From: Methylobacterium sp. J-076 | GTDB taxonomy: Bacteria > Pseudomonadota > Alphaproteobacteria > Rhizobiales > Beijerinckiaceae | Reading direction: 5' to 3' | NCBI RefSeq assembly: GCF_022829405.1 | Contig: NZ_JAKSXW010000090.1 | Location: 1 to 64,000, forward strand | DNA: 64,000 bases | Shown: positions 32,154-41,491 of the stretch, in pieces | Layout of the letters: each line of letters opens with the position of its first letter | Numbering within the stretch: the first letter of the stretch is position 1 | Translations under genes and position numbers: made by a program | The notes under the pieces: model-generated | What the model saw: the letters and a program-made list of their open reading frames with translations, nothing else | Database searches by the model: none | What the model was told of the DNA's origin: nothing

Positions 32154-32599
32154 GGGGTCCGCCCCCCGGCCACGACGGTCCTGATGGCGAAGCTCGATTG
32201 CAGCCGGGCGACCCCCGGCAGGCGCGACAGCACCTCCTTGTGCAGCCGCTCGTAATCGGCCGCGTCGGCGATCTTGATCTTCACCAGATAGTCGGCCGAG
32301 CCGGTCATCAGGTAGCAATCCTGCACCTCGGGGCAGCGCCGCACCGCCGCCTCGAACCGGTTGAGGTAGTCCTCCGTCTGCCGGTCGAGGGTGAACTGCG
32401 TGAGCACCACGAGCCCCGGGGCGTCGGTGACGCCGCCGATGATCGCGGTGTAGCCCCGGATGATGCCCGCCTCCTCCAGCACCCGGACCCGGCGGTGGCA
32501 GGCCGAGGCCGACAGGCCCACCGCCGCGGCGAGGTCGGCATTGCTGATGCGCCCGTCGGCCCGGAGGGCCTGAAGGATCCGGCGGTCGATGTCGTCCAT
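32150..32599 (-). CDS. Lrp/AsnC-family regulator (DadR-like)
   Basis: A 149-residue regulator: an N-terminal helix-turn-helix ([29 protein letters not shown]) and a C-terminal RAM ligand-binding domain ([20 protein letters not shown]). It is divergent from alr-dadA across a 139-bp gap, the classical layout in which an Lrp-type protein activates D-alanine catabolism in response to alanine. The start at 32599 gives the canonical [10 protein letters not shown]-terminus; upstream codons are discarded. Confidence 0.9.
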   Translation of the reverse strand: MDDIDRRILQALRADGRISNADLAAAVGLSASACHRRVRVLEEAGIIRGYTAIIGGVTDAPGLVVLTQFTLDRQTEDYLNRFEAAVRRCPEVQDCYLMTGSADYLVKIKIADAADYERLHKEVLSRLPGVARLQSSFAIRTVVAGGRTP

Positions 32600-32738
32600 G
32601 GCGGTCCGTCGAAGGACATGCGGAATCGTCGAAGGATTTTGCACTGCCACGCTTCGAACGCAAACACCTTCCGCAGATCCGCGGGAAATTCGGCGATCCT
32701 GCCTGTAGCTTGTCCCTCGACGCCGCGGGGGTTCGGGC

Positions 32739-33869
32739 ATGGGCATTCTCGATCGGGACATCCGGCAGGAAACCGGCACCGCCGCCTCGTTCCTGACGGT
32801 CGATCTGTCCGCCCTGGTGGAGAACTACCGCCTCCTCGCCGGCCGGGCCGGGACGGCGGCCTGCGCCGCCGTGGTGAAGGCGGATGCCTACGGGCTCGGC
32901 GCCGGGCGGGTCGCGCCGGCCCTGGCGGCGGCGGGCTGCGGGCACTTCTTCGTGGCCCAGGTGGGGGAGGGGGTCGCCCTGCGCGCCATCCTCGGGGGCG
33001 GCCCGGTGATCGGCGTGCTCAACGGGACGACGCCCGGCAGCGAGGGCGCCTGCGCCGCCTGCGACCTCGTCCCCGTCCTGAACGACCGCGCCCAGCTCCG
33101 GGCTTGGCGGGACCTCGCCTCGCGGCTCGGGCGGCGCCTGCCCGCGATCCTCCAAGTCGATTCCGGCATGGCACGGTTCGGCTTCGATCCGGCGGAGCTG
33201 TCGGCCCTCCTCGACGCGGCGGACGCCTTCGGGGGCCTTTCCCTCCGCCTGGTGATGAGCCACCTCGCCTGCGCCGACACGCCGGACCACCCCGCCAACG
33301 CGGCGCAGTGGGCGGCCTTCGCGGCGGTGCGCGCCCGCCTGCCGCAGGTGCCGGCGAGCCTCGCGGCCTCGTCGGGGATCTTCCTCGGGCCCGGCTTCCA
33401 TTTCGACATGGTCCGCCCCGGCGCCGCCCTCTACGGGATCGCGCCGCAGGCGGGCCTCCCGAACCCGCTGCGGCCGGTGGTGGGCCTGCGGGCGCGGGTG
33501 ATGCAGCTGCGCGCCGTCCCGGCGGGGAGGGCGGTGGGCTACGGCCACGCGGCCGTGCTCGCCCGGGACAGCCGCCTCGCCACGGTGGCCGTCGGCTACG
33601 CGGACGGGTTCCCCCGCAGCGCCGGGGCCGGGGCCGGGGCGGCATGGTGCGCGGGACACCGCCTGCCGGTGGTGGGGCGGGTGTCGATGGACAGCCTCGT
33701 CCTCGACGCCACCGACCTGCCGGCCGGCGCCATCGGGCCGGGCTCCCTCGTGGACCTCCTCGGGCCCGATCAGGACATCGACGCCCTCGCCGCCTCCGCC
33801 GGCACCATCGGCTACGAGGTGCTGACGCGCCTCGGCCACCGCTTCCACCGCAGCTACCTCGGAGCCTGA
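32739..33869 (+). CDS. alr: Alanine racemase, catabolic type
   Basis: A 376-residue PLP enzyme that interconverts L- and D-alanine. It has the Schiff-base lysine in [10 protein letters not shown] (residue about 47), the RPGAALYGI segment and GRVSMD. Together with the following D-amino acid dehydrogenase it converts L-alanine to pyruvate, so the catabolic paralogue (dadX type) is likely rather than the cell-wall one. The next gene begins 8 bp downstream. Confidence 0.92.
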   Translation: MGILDRDIRQETGTAASFLTVDLSALVENYRLLAGRAGTAACAAVVKADAYGLGAGRVAPALAAAGCGHFFVAQVGEGVALRAILGGGPVIGVLNGTTPGSEGACAACDLVPVLNDRAQLRAWRDLASRLGRRLPAILQVDSGMARFGFDPAELSALLDAADAFGGLSLRLVMSHLACADTPDHPANAAQWAAFAAVRARLPQVPASLAASSGIFLGPGFHFDMVRPGAALYGIAPQAGLPNPLRPVVGLRARVMQLRAVPAGRAVGYGHAAVLARDSRLATVAVGYADGFPRSAGAGAGAAWCAGHRLPVVGRVSMDSLVLDATDLPAGAIGPGSLVDLLGPDQDIDALAASAGTIGYEVLTRLGHRFHRSYLGA

Positions 33870-33877
33870 GCCGCGCC

Positions 33878-35137
33878 ATGCACGTCATGATCCTCGGGGG
33901 CGGCGTCGTCGGCGTCACCTCGGCCTATTACCTCGCCAAGGCCGGTCACCGGGTGACGGTGCTGGAGCGCCAGCCGGGGGCGGGGCTGGAAACCAGCTTC
34001 GCCAATGCGGGGCAGGTCTCGCCCGGCTACTCGGCCCCCTGGGCGGCGCCGGGCGTCCCGGTGAAGGCGCTGAAGTGGCTGATGATGCGCCACCGCCCCC
34101 TGGTCCTCTGGCCGCGCCTGGAGCCGCGCCTCTACGGCTGGCTGGCGCGGATGCTCGCCAACTGCACCGAGGACGCCTACGCCCGCAACAAGGGGCGGAT
34201 GGTGCGGCTGGCGGAATACAGCCGCGACGTCCTGCGCGACCTGAGGGCGGAGACCGGCATCGCCTACGACCACCGGGAGAAGGGCACGCTCCAGCTGTTC
34301 CGGACGCAGAAGCAGCTCGACCATGTGGGCGACGACACCCGCGTCCTCGACGCCTACGGGGTGCCCTACGAGGTGCTCGACCCGGCGGGCTGCATCGCCG
34401 CCGAGCCGGCGCTGGCCCGGGTCGGCGGCGTGTTCGTCGGCGGCCTGCGCCTGCCCGGCGACGAGACCGGCGACGCCCACCTGTTCACCAAGGCCCTCGC
34501 CGTCCTCTGCGAGGGGCTCGGCGTGACCTTCCGCTACGGCGTCTCCATCGCCCGCCTCCACCACGCGGGCGGCCGGGTGAGCGAGGTCGAGACGACCGGG
34601 GGCGAACGGCTCCGGGCGGACGCCTACGTGGCGGCGCTGGGGAGCTACACCCCGGCCCTGCTGCGGCCGCTGGGGATCGACGTGCCGGTCTATCCGGTGA
34701 AGGGCTACTCCCTGACCCTGCCGGTCACCGACCCGGAGGCCGCGCCGGTCTCCACGATCATGGACGAGACCTACAAGGTCGGCATCACCCGCCTCGGGGA
34801 TCGCATCCGCGTCGGCGGCACGGCCGAGCTCGCGGGCTTCAGCAGCCTCCTACGCGAGCCCCGCCGGGAGACCCTGGCCCGCTCGGTCACCGACCTCTTC
34901 CCCGCGGGGGGCGACCTCACCCGGGCGACCTTCTGGACCGGCCTGCGGCCGATGACGCCGGACGGCACGCCCGTGGTCGGGCCGACGCGGGTGGCGAACC
35001 TGTTCACCAACACCGGCCACGGGACGCTGGGCTGGACCATGGCCTGCGGCTCCGGCCGCCTGCTCGCCGACCTCGTGACCGGCAGGACCCCGGAGATCGC
35101 CGGGGACGACCTCGCGGTGGCCCGCTACGCGGCGTGA
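33878..35137 (+). CDS. dadA: D-amino acid dehydrogenase small subunit
   Basis: A 419-residue FAD enzyme oxidising D-alanine to pyruvate and ammonia, feeding the respiratory chain at the inner membrane. It has an N-terminal [19 protein letters not shown] dinucleotide site, the family segment [22 protein letters not shown], and a C-terminal GTAELAGF and [16 protein letters not shown]. The ATG at 33878 begins directly at the FAD motif and follows alr closely. Confidence 0.92.
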   Translation: MHVMILGGGVVGVTSAYYLAKAGHRVTVLERQPGAGLETSFANAGQVSPGYSAPWAAPGVPVKALKWLMMRHRPLVLWPRLEPRLYGWLARMLANCTEDAYARNKGRMVRLAEYSRDVLRDLRAETGIAYDHREKGTLQLFRTQKQLDHVGDDTRVLDAYGVPYEVLDPAGCIAAEPALARVGGVFVGGLRLPGDETGDAHLFTKALAVLCEGLGVTFRYGVSIARLHHAGGRVSEVETTGGERLRADAYVAALGSYTPALLRPLGIDVPVYPVKGYSLTLPVTDPEAAPVSTIMDETYKVGITRLGDRIRVGGTAELAGFSSLLREPRRETLARSVTDLFPAGGDLTRATFWTGLRPMTPDGTPVVGPTRVANLFTNTGHGTLGWTMACGSGRLLADLVTGRTPEIAGDDLAVARYAA

Positions 35138-35149
35138 GGGCCTGCCCGC

Positions 35150-35166
35150 TCCCCCTCCGCGGGGGA
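35150..35166. terminator. GC hairpin after dadA
   Basis: TCCCCC / GGGGGA arms with a 5-nt loop lie between dadA and the convergent MFS gene. Both transcripts could end here. Confidence 0.45.
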
Positions 35167-35193
35167 GGGAGGGGGCGGCCGAACGCCGGGGGC

Positions 35194-36516
35194 TCAGGCC
35201 TCCCGGTCGTTCCGCCGGAGGCTCGCGGGCGTCGCGAAGACGAGCAGGGCCGCCGCGACGAGGCACAGGGTGCCGATGCCGTAGAGGGCCGGGGTGGTGG
35301 ACCCGGTCAGGTCCTTCACCCAGCCCACCGCCACCGGGCTGACGATGCCGCCGAACTGGCCGAGGGTGTTGATGAGCGCGATGCCGCCCGCCGCGCCGAC
35401 GCCGGTGACGAGCTTGGCCGGCAGGGTCCAGAAGGTCGGGATCGAGGCGACGATGCCGGAGCCGACCAGCGCCAGGGCGATCATCAGCGGCACGATCTGC
35501 TTGTCGAACAGGCCGGCGGCGAAGAAGCCGAGGGCCGCCGCGACGGCGAGGCCGGCGACGAATTTCGGCCGCTCCCCCGAGGCGTCGGACAGGCGCCCGA
35601 TCACGATCATGCTGATGGCGCCGCAGATGTAGGGGATCGCGGTGAGGAAGCCGACCGAGGCCGCCGTCCCGCCGGTGGCGGTCTTGATCAGGTCCGGCCC
35701 CCAGAAGTTCAGCCCGTAGGACCCGATCTGCAGGAGGAAGTACACGAGGGCGATGAGGAGGAAGCCCGGCTGCCTGATCGCGCCCCAGAGGGAGTGGTCG
35801 CCGATGTCGCGGTTGTGGTGGGCGATCTTCGAGGCCAGGAGGTCCTTCTCCGCCTGCGTCAGCCAACGGGCGTCCGCGATCCTGTCGTCGAGGCGCAGGA
35901 ACACCAGCACGCCGAGGACGAGGCAGGGCAGGCCGCCGGCCAGGAACAGCCACTGCCAGCCGGCGAGCCCCGCCGTGCCGTTGAGGCCGCCGAGGATCAG
36001 GCCCGCCACCGGCGCGCCGAAGATGCCGGAGAAGGCCGAGGCAACGAACATGAACGAGGTCACGCGGCCCCGGAACGAGGCCGGGAACCACAGGGTCAGG
36101 TAGTACAGGATGCCCGGCGCGAAGCCCGCCTCCATGGCGCCGATGATGAAGCGCAGCACGTAGAAGTGCCACTCGGTGCTGATGAACACCATCATCGCCG
36201 TGGCGATGCCCCAGGAGATCATGATCCGGGCGATCCAGCGCCGCGCCCCGACCTTGTAGAGGAACAGGTTGGAGGGCACCTCGAAGATCACGTAGCCCAC
36301 CACGAACATGCTCGCCCCGAGCCCGTAGGCGACGTTGCTGAAGCCGAGGTCGCTCTGGAGCTGGAACTTGGCGAAGCTGATGTTGATGCGGTCGAAGAAC
36401 GCGAACATGTAGCAGACCATGATCAGCGGCATCAGCCGCCACGCGGCCTTGCGGACCACGCTGCTCTCGGTGACTTCGGCCGCGCCCGCGAGCGGGCTGG
36501 TGGTGACGGCGCTCAT
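35194..36516 (-). CDS. MFS transporter, anion:cation symporter (ACS) type
   Basis: A 440-residue twelve-helix transporter with the ACS-family signatures FFDRINISFAKFQLQSDLGFSNVAYGLGASMFVVGYVIFEVPSN and LWFPASFRGRV. Substrates in this family are organic acids such as tartrate, galactonate and phthalate. The start at 36516 has a strong GGAGGAAA Shine-Dalgarno. It is read away from, and likely with, the HMG-CoA lyase/CoA-transferase genes upstream, hinting that it imports their organic-acid substrate. The 250-bp gap to the lyase gene shows no gene. Confidence 0.85.
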   Translation of the reverse strand: MSAVTTSPLAGAAEVTESSVVRKAAWRLMPLIMVCYMFAFFDRINISFAKFQLQSDLGFSNVAYGLGASMFVVGYVIFEVPSNLFLYKVGARRWIARIMISWGIATAMMVFISTEWHFYVLRFIIGAMEAGFAPGILYYLTLWFPASFRGRVTSFMFVASAFSGIFGAPVAGLILGGLNGTAGLAGWQWLFLAGGLPCLVLGVLVFLRLDDRIADARWLTQAEKDLLASKIAHHNRDIGDHSLWGAIRQPGFLLIALVYFLLQIGSYGLNFWGPDLIKTATGGTAASVGFLTAIPYICGAISMIVIGRLSDASGERPKFVAGLAVAAALGFFAAGLFDKQIVPLMIALALVGSGIVASIPTFWTLPAKLVTGVGAAGGIALINTLGQFGGIVSPVAVGWVKDLTGSTTPALYGIGTLCLVAAALLVFATPASLRRNDREA

Positions 36517-36766
36517 TTCGTTTCCTCCAAGACTTCGGGCATCCGGCACCGCTTCTCGTGGCGACGTCCGGGGAAGGGTTCTTGCGGTTCGCCGCAGCGG
36601 CGTCCGTCAAACCTCGATCGCGCTCTCACTCTCCCTGGCGGGGATCGGTGCGAACTGGGGCGTCCATGACCGTCGCCGTCTGCCACCCCGTCCTCGCGGG
36701 CGAAGACGGCGAGGGTGTCGGACCTCGCCCGGATTCAGCGACGATCCCCACAGGCATGACGGGACG

Positions 36767-37690
36767 TCAGGCGGCCTGCGGCACCGGGTGCAGGTCGCAG
36801 GGGCGACCGGCCTTGGCGACCTGGCCGGGCACGTCGTGGCCGACGAGGCGCGGCAGGTCGCGGGAGAGGCCGATCAGGCCTTCGAGGTCGAGGCCCGTCT
36901 CGATCCCCATCTCGTGGGCCATGCTGGCGAGGTCCTCGGTGCAGATGTTGCCCGTGGCGCCCGGCGCGAAGGGGCAGCCTCCGAGCCCGCCCAGCGCCGC
37001 ATCGAACCGGCGCGCGCCCGCCCCGTAGGCGGCGAGCACGTTGGCGAGGCCGAGGCCGCGCGTGTTGTGGAAGTGGAGCGTCAGCTTCGAGGCCGGCACG
37101 AGGGTCAGCGCCCGCGCGACCAGCGCCTCCACCTGCCGGGGGTTGGCCATGCCGGTGGTGTCGGCGAGCGTCACCCCCTCGATGCCCAGCGCGAGGTAGC
37201 GCTCCACCTGCGCCATCACCTTGTCCGCCGGCTGTTCGCCCTCGAACGGGCAGCCGAAGGCGGTGGCGACGGTGGCGTTGGTGGAGACGCCCGACCCCTT
37301 CACCGCCTCCATGATCCGGCCGAAGCCCTCGATCGAGGCGGCGGGCGTCATGCCCATGTTGGCGCGGTTGTGGGTCTCGCTCACCGAGGCGACGAGGTTG
37401 ACCTCATCGACCCCGGCGGCGAGCGCCCGCTCGGCGCCCTTGGGGTTCGGCACCAGGGCCACGTAGACCGTGCCGGGCCGGCGGCGGATGCCGGCGAAGA
37501 CCTCGGCGGCGTCGCGCAGGGCCGGCACGGCCTTGGGCGAGACGAAGGACGACACCTCGATGCGGGAGAAGCCCGCGGCCGAGAGGGCGTCGATCAGGGC
37601 GATCTTGTCCGCCGTCTCCACGAAGGCGGCCTCGATCTGGAACCCGTCGCGGGTGGCGACCTCCTGGATCAGCATGGCGCTCCCGGTCAT
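36767..37690 (-). CDS. Hydroxymethylglutaryl-CoA lyase-family enzyme
   Basis: A 307-residue DRE-TIM metallolyase. The N-terminal TRDGFQ, the metal-ligand HFHNTRG and the catalytic-cysteine signature GGCPFAPGATGNICTEDL are all present. It should cleave a 3-hydroxy-3-methyl-acyl-CoA, releasing acetyl-CoA or pyruvate. HMG-CoA is the default substrate; citramalyl-CoA-like compounds are alternatives given the adjacent CoA-transferase. Its start overlaps the CoA-transferase stop by 4 bp (ATGA). Confidence 0.85.
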   Translation of the reverse strand: MTGSAMLIQEVATRDGFQIEAAFVETADKIALIDALSAAGFSRIEVSSFVSPKAVPALRDAAEVFAGIRRRPGTVYVALVPNPKGAERALAAGVDEVNLVASVSETHNRANMGMTPAASIEGFGRIMEAVKGSGVSTNATVATAFGCPFEGEQPADKVMAQVERYLALGIEGVTLADTTGMANPRQVEALVARALTLVPASKLTLHFHNTRGLGLANVLAAYGAGARRFDAALGGLGGCPFAPGATGNICTEDLASMAHEMGIETGLDLEGLIGLSRDLPRLVGHDVPGQVAKAGRPCDLHPVPQAA

Positions 37691-38904
37691 TGGACGGCTC
37701 CCTCGCGGCGCAGGCGTTCGATGGTCTCGGGGTCGCGGCCGAGATTGGCCAGGACGGCGTCGGTATGGGCGCCCAGCGCCGGCCCCTGCCAGCGCACCGA
37801 ACCCGGCGTGCCGGAGAGCTTGGGCACGATGCCCGGCATCTTCACCTTGGTGCCGCCGGGCAGCTCCGCCTCCAGGATCATGTCCCGGGCGGCGTAGTGC
37901 GGGTCGGCCACGATGTCGGCCACCGAGTAGATCCGGCCCGCCGGCACGTCGGCCGCGTCGAGGGCCTGCAGCGCCTCGTCCACGGTGCGCGTCCTCGTCC
38001 AGTCGGCGATCACCCCGTCGAGCATCGCGGCCACGGCGCTGCGGCCGTCGTTGCCACGCAGGGCCGGGTCCTCGGCGAGGTCCGGGCGGCCGATGGCGGT
38101 CATCAGGCGCCGGAAGATCGGGTCCGAGTTGCCGGCGATGACGACGAAGCCGCCATCCTTGGTGGGGTAAGTGTTGGAGGGGGTGATGCCCGGCAGCGCC
38201 CCGCCGGTGCGGGTGCGGACCTCGCCCAGCAGGTCGTATTCGGGGACGAGGCTCTCCATGACGTTGAACACGCTCTCCACGAGCGACACGTCGATCACCT
38301 GTCCCGCGCCGCCGCCGGTCTTGACGTGCAGCAGCGCCATCAGGGCGCCGATCACCCCGTGCAGCGAGGCCAGCGTGTCACCGATGCTCACGCCGACCCG
38401 GGCGGGGGGGCTGTCCGGGCTGCCGGTGGTGAAGCGGATGCCGCCCATCGACTCGCCGATGGCACCGAAGCCCGGCCGGTCGCGGTAGGGGCCGGTCTGA
38501 CCGTAGCCGGAGATGCGGACCATCACGAGCTTCGGGTTCAGGGCCGAGAGCACGTCCCAGCCGAGGCCGAGCTTCTCCAGGCCGCCGGGGCGGAAGTTTT
38601 CCACCACCACGTCGGCGCTGCGCACGAGGTCCTTGACCACGGCGAGGCCGTCCGGCGACTTCAGGTTGATCGCGATCGACTTCTTGTTGCGGGACTGCAG
38701 GTACCACCAGAGCGAGGTGCCCTCGTGCATCTTGCGCCACTTCCGCAGGGGGTCGCCGTCGTTCGGCGGCTCCACCTTGATGACCTCGGCGCCGAACTCG
38801 CCGAGGATCTTGGTGGCGAACGGCGCGGCGATCAGCTGGCCGAGTTCGAGGACCCGGATCCCGCTGAGCGGACCCTGGGCCGGAGCTGTGGTTGAGCTTG
38901 GCAT
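37687..38904 (-). CDS. Class III (CaiB/BaiF) CoA-transferase
   Basis: A 405-residue CoA-transferase that moves CoA between carboxylic acids. It has the N-terminal GIRVLELGQLIAAPFATKILGEFGAEVIKVEPP, VVVENFRPGGLEKLG and a DRPGFGAIGESMGG segment typical of the family. The start at 38904 follows GGAGGG at good spacing; an ATG at 38934 is less likely. Coupled to the lyase: the pair could activate and split a branched dicarboxylate. The acid is not known. Confidence 0.87.
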   Translation of the reverse strand: MPSSTTAPAQGPLSGIRVLELGQLIAAPFATKILGEFGAEVIKVEPPNDGDPLRKWRKMHEGTSLWWYLQSRNKKSIAINLKSPDGLAVVKDLVRSADVVVENFRPGGLEKLGLGWDVLSALNPKLVMVRISGYGQTGPYRDRPGFGAIGESMGGIRFTTGSPDSPPARVGVSIGDTLASLHGVIGALMALLHVKTGGGAGQVIDVSLVESVFNVMESLVPEYDLLGEVRTRTGGALPGITPSNTYPTKDGGFVVIAGNSDPIFRRLMTAIGRPDLAEDPALRGNDGRSAVAAMLDGVIADWTRTRTVDEALQALDAADVPAGRIYSVADIVADPHYAARDMILEAELPGGTKVKMPGIVPKLSGTPGSVRWQGPALGAHTDAVLANLGRDPETIERLRREGAVQ

Positions 38905-38975
38905 GAGCGCTCCCTCCGTTGATTTTGAAGGCATAATAATTCATCGCGCGCCGACGGCCTAAACGCGATGCGTCA

Positions 38976-39004
38976 GCCTGCGTTCGCGGGGAGAGAACGC
39001 AGGC
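38976..39004. terminator. 10-bp inverted repeat between LysR and CoA-transferase genes
   Basis: Perfect arms GCCTGCGTTC / GAACGCAGGC with a 9-nt loop. It lies downstream of the LysR gene and 72 bp upstream of the CoA-transferase start. It could terminate the LysR transcript or serve as an operator; no T tract is seen. Confidence 0.45.
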
Positions 39005-39058
39005 CGCCAGTTTCGGTCATCGCTTCGCTGCGCCCGCCATGACGGGGAGGGGTCCTTC

Positions 39059-39976
39059 TCACCCCGCCGCCCGCAGGTGGGCGAAGAGCAGGGCCGGGGC
39101 GGGGGTGAGGGCGCCGGGGCGGACGACGAGGGTCAGGGTGCGGGAGGCCCAGGGATCGGTGAGGGGCACGGCGACCACGTGCATCTGCGGGCCGAGGAGG
39201 GCGTGGACCCGCTCCGGCACGACGCCGAGCCCCATCCCCGCCTGCGCCATCCGGCAGATCGCGTCGAAGCTCGGCACGTGGATCCGCAGCTTCAGGGGCC
39301 GGCCCAGGCGGCGGGCCTCGTCGCGCAGGGTGGCGTAGATCGAGCTTTCCCGGTGCAGGCCGACATGGTCGTGGTCGAGGGTGTCGGCGAGGGCGACGGA
39401 GCCCCGGCCGGCCAGGGGATGGCCGGCGGGCACGACGAGGACGAGGCGGTCGCGGCGATAGGGGTAGGCGTCGAGGGAGCGGGTGTCGGTGCCCCCGGCG
39501 CAGATGCCGAGGTCGGCCGCGCCCTCCTCGATGCCGGCCACGACCCCCGTGCTCGGGCGCTCCTCCAGGTCGATCCCGATTCCCCCCTGCGCCGCGAGGA
39601 AGGCCTGCAGGTCCTCCGGCAGGAACTGGACGATGGCGGAGAGGTTCGCGAGCACCCGGACGAAGCCGCGCACCCCGCGGGCGTGCTCGGCGAGTTCGAG
39701 GCTGATCTGCTCGGCGCTGGCCAGCATCCGGCGGGTGTGGTGCAGGAGCGTCTCGCCGGCGGGCGTCGGGCGCATGCCCTTGGGCTCCCGCACGAGCAAG
39801 GCGCAGCCCAGCGCCCGCTCCAGTTCGGCGAGGCGCTTGCTGACCGCGGAGGGGGCGATGGCGGCCCGGCGGGCGGCGCCGTTCAGCGTCCCGTCCTCGC
39901 AGATCGCCACGAACAGGCGCAGGGTCTTGAGGTCCAGGCGGTTCAGGATCGACGGCGTCGCAAGCCCCTGCGGCAT
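39059..39976 (-). CDS. LysR-family regulator
   Basis: A 305-residue LTTR: winged helix at residues 12-70 (LKTLRLFVAICEDGTLNGAARRAAIAPSAVSKRLAELERALG) and a periplasmic-binding-protein-like effector domain. The start at 39976 (MPQGLATPS) is about 12 residues before the helix-turn-helix; longer starts are possible. It points the same way as the CoA-transferase/lyase/MFS genes and probably controls them, but the MFS gene upstream is another candidate target. Confidence 0.88.
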   Translation of the reverse strand: MPQGLATPSILNRLDLKTLRLFVAICEDGTLNGAARRAAIAPSAVSKRLAELERALGCALLVREPKGMRPTPAGETLLHHTRRMLASAEQISLELAEHARGVRGFVRVLANLSAIVQFLPEDLQAFLAAQGGIGIDLEERPSTGVVAGIEEGAADLGICAGGTDTRSLDAYPYRRDRLVLVVPAGHPLAGRGSVALADTLDHDHVGLHRESSIYATLRDEARRLGRPLKLRIHVPSFDAICRMAQAGMGLGVVPERVHALLGPQMHVVAVPLTDPWASRTLTLVVRPGALTPAPALLFAHLRAAG

Positions 39977-40084
39977 GGCCCACCCCGTCACGGCCCGCCC
40001 CGTCGCCGTTCGATTTCCGAGAACCCGGTGAACGCCCTTATCGGGGCCGGTCTTCGCCCCCGTCAAGCCCGGCGGGGGCCGCCC

Positions 40085-41443
40085 TCAGGTGCGGGCGGCC
40101 AGCGCCCCGGCCCGCGCCGCCGGCCCCCGGGCCTGGCGCCGGCCGATCAGGAAGACCAGGGCGCAGCCGAGGCCCGTGAGGGCGCAGAGCGGCAGCAGGG
40201 CGACGGGGAAGCTGCCGGTCTGCTCCCGCAGGAGGCCGATCAGCGAGGTGATCGCCCCCGTCTCGAGATGGGCCATGGTGTTGATGGCGGCGATGCCCGC
40301 CGCGGTCTCGGCCGGCGGAAGCGTCTCGGTGGCCAGGGCGAAGAACGGCCCCTTGATGGCGTAGTTGCCGAGCAGGACCAGCGAGAGCAGCACCAGCGTC
40401 ACCGTGAGCGAACCGGTGAGCAGCGTCAGGGCGAAGCTGAGGGAGGTGAGGGCGAGCGGCAGGGCCGTGCTCCAGATCCGCTCGCCGCTGCGGTCCGCCC
40501 GCAGGCCCCAGAAGATCATGAACACCGAGGCGATGCCGAAGGGGATCATGTTCAGCAGCCCGGTCTCCAGGTTGGTGAGGCCGAAGCCCTTGAGGATCTG
40601 CGGCATCCACAGGGACAGGGTGTTGCTGGTGGCGGAACTGCCCGCATAGATCACGGCCAGCAGCCAGACCTGGCCGTTGGTGAGCACCGACCGCACCGCG
40701 GCGAGGCCGTGGGCGCGGTGGGGGCTCGCGGCCTCGGCGGCGAGCCGCTCCCCATCGAGGCGCCCGGCCAGCCAAGCCCGCTCCTCCGGACGGAGGAACG
40801 CCGCCTCCGCCGGCCGGCTCGGCAGGAGGACGAGGGCGCCGAGGCCGAGCAGGATCGCCGGCACGGCCTCCATGATCAGCAGCCATTGCCAGCCGCGCAG
40901 GGAGGCCGCCCCGTCGAGGGTGAGCAGGGCGGCCGAGAGCGGCGAGCCGAAGAAGCTGGAGAGCGGGATCGCGACCATGAACATCGCCACGATCCGCGCC
41001 CGGTAGGCCTTCGGGAACCAGTAGGTCAGGTAGAGGATCACGCCGGGGAAGAACCCGGCCTCCGCCGCGCCCAGCAGGAAGCGGGCGGCGGCGAAGCTCA
41101 CCGGCCCGGTGACGAAGGCCGAGCCGATGCCCACGAGCCCCCAGGTGATCATGATCCGGGCGATCCAGATCCGGGCGCCGACCCGCTCCATGGCGAGGTT
41201 GCTCGGCACCTCGAACAGGACGTAGGCCACGAAGAACAGGCCCCCGCCCAGGCCGAAGGCCGCGGTGGAGAGGCCGAGGTCGCGGTTCATGGTCAGCGCC
41301 GCGAAGCCGACATTCACCCGGTCGACATAGGCGATGAAGTAGCAGAGCACGAGGAACGGGATCAGCCGGAGCCCGACCTTGCGCATGGTCCGGGCCTCGA
41401 ACGCGGCCGCGGGTGTCGCGGGGGGCGTGGTGGGTGTCGCCAT
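40085..41443 (-). CDS. MFS transporter, ACS type (second copy)
   Basis: A 452-residue twelve-helix transporter with YVDRVNVGFAALTMNRDLGLSTAAFGLGGGLFFVAYVLFEVPSNL and YWFPKAYRARIVAMF, close in type to the one at 35194. Shine-Dalgarno AGGA lies before the ATG at 41443. The C-terminus is Arg/Ala-rich. It sits between the LysR gene and an amidohydrolase; an aromatic or organic acid substrate is inferred from the family. Confidence 0.85.
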   Translation of the reverse strand: MATPTTPPATPAAAFEARTMRKVGLRLIPFLVLCYFIAYVDRVNVGFAALTMNRDLGLSTAAFGLGGGLFFVAYVLFEVPSNLAMERVGARIWIARIMITWGLVGIGSAFVTGPVSFAAARFLLGAAEAGFFPGVILYLTYWFPKAYRARIVAMFMVAIPLSSFFGSPLSAALLTLDGAASLRGWQWLLIMEAVPAILLGLGALVLLPSRPAEAAFLRPEERAWLAGRLDGERLAAEAASPHRAHGLAAVRSVLTNGQVWLLAVIYAGSSATSNTLSLWMPQILKGFGLTNLETGLLNMIPFGIASVFMIFWGLRADRSGERIWSTALPLALTSLSFALTLLTGSLTVTLVLLSLVLLGNYAIKGPFFALATETLPPAETAAGIAAINTMAHLETGAITSLIGLLREQTGSFPVALLPLCALTGLGCALVFLIGRRQARGPAARAGALAART

Positions 41444-41491
41444 GGTCCTGTCCTCGTCTGGAATCGGAAGCGCCGGGGCCGGGCGGCCCTG

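Noticed and set aside
36517..36766. Hidden gene between the MFS and HMG-CoA lyase genes
   Set aside because: The plus-strand frame here is low-complexity and has no family features.
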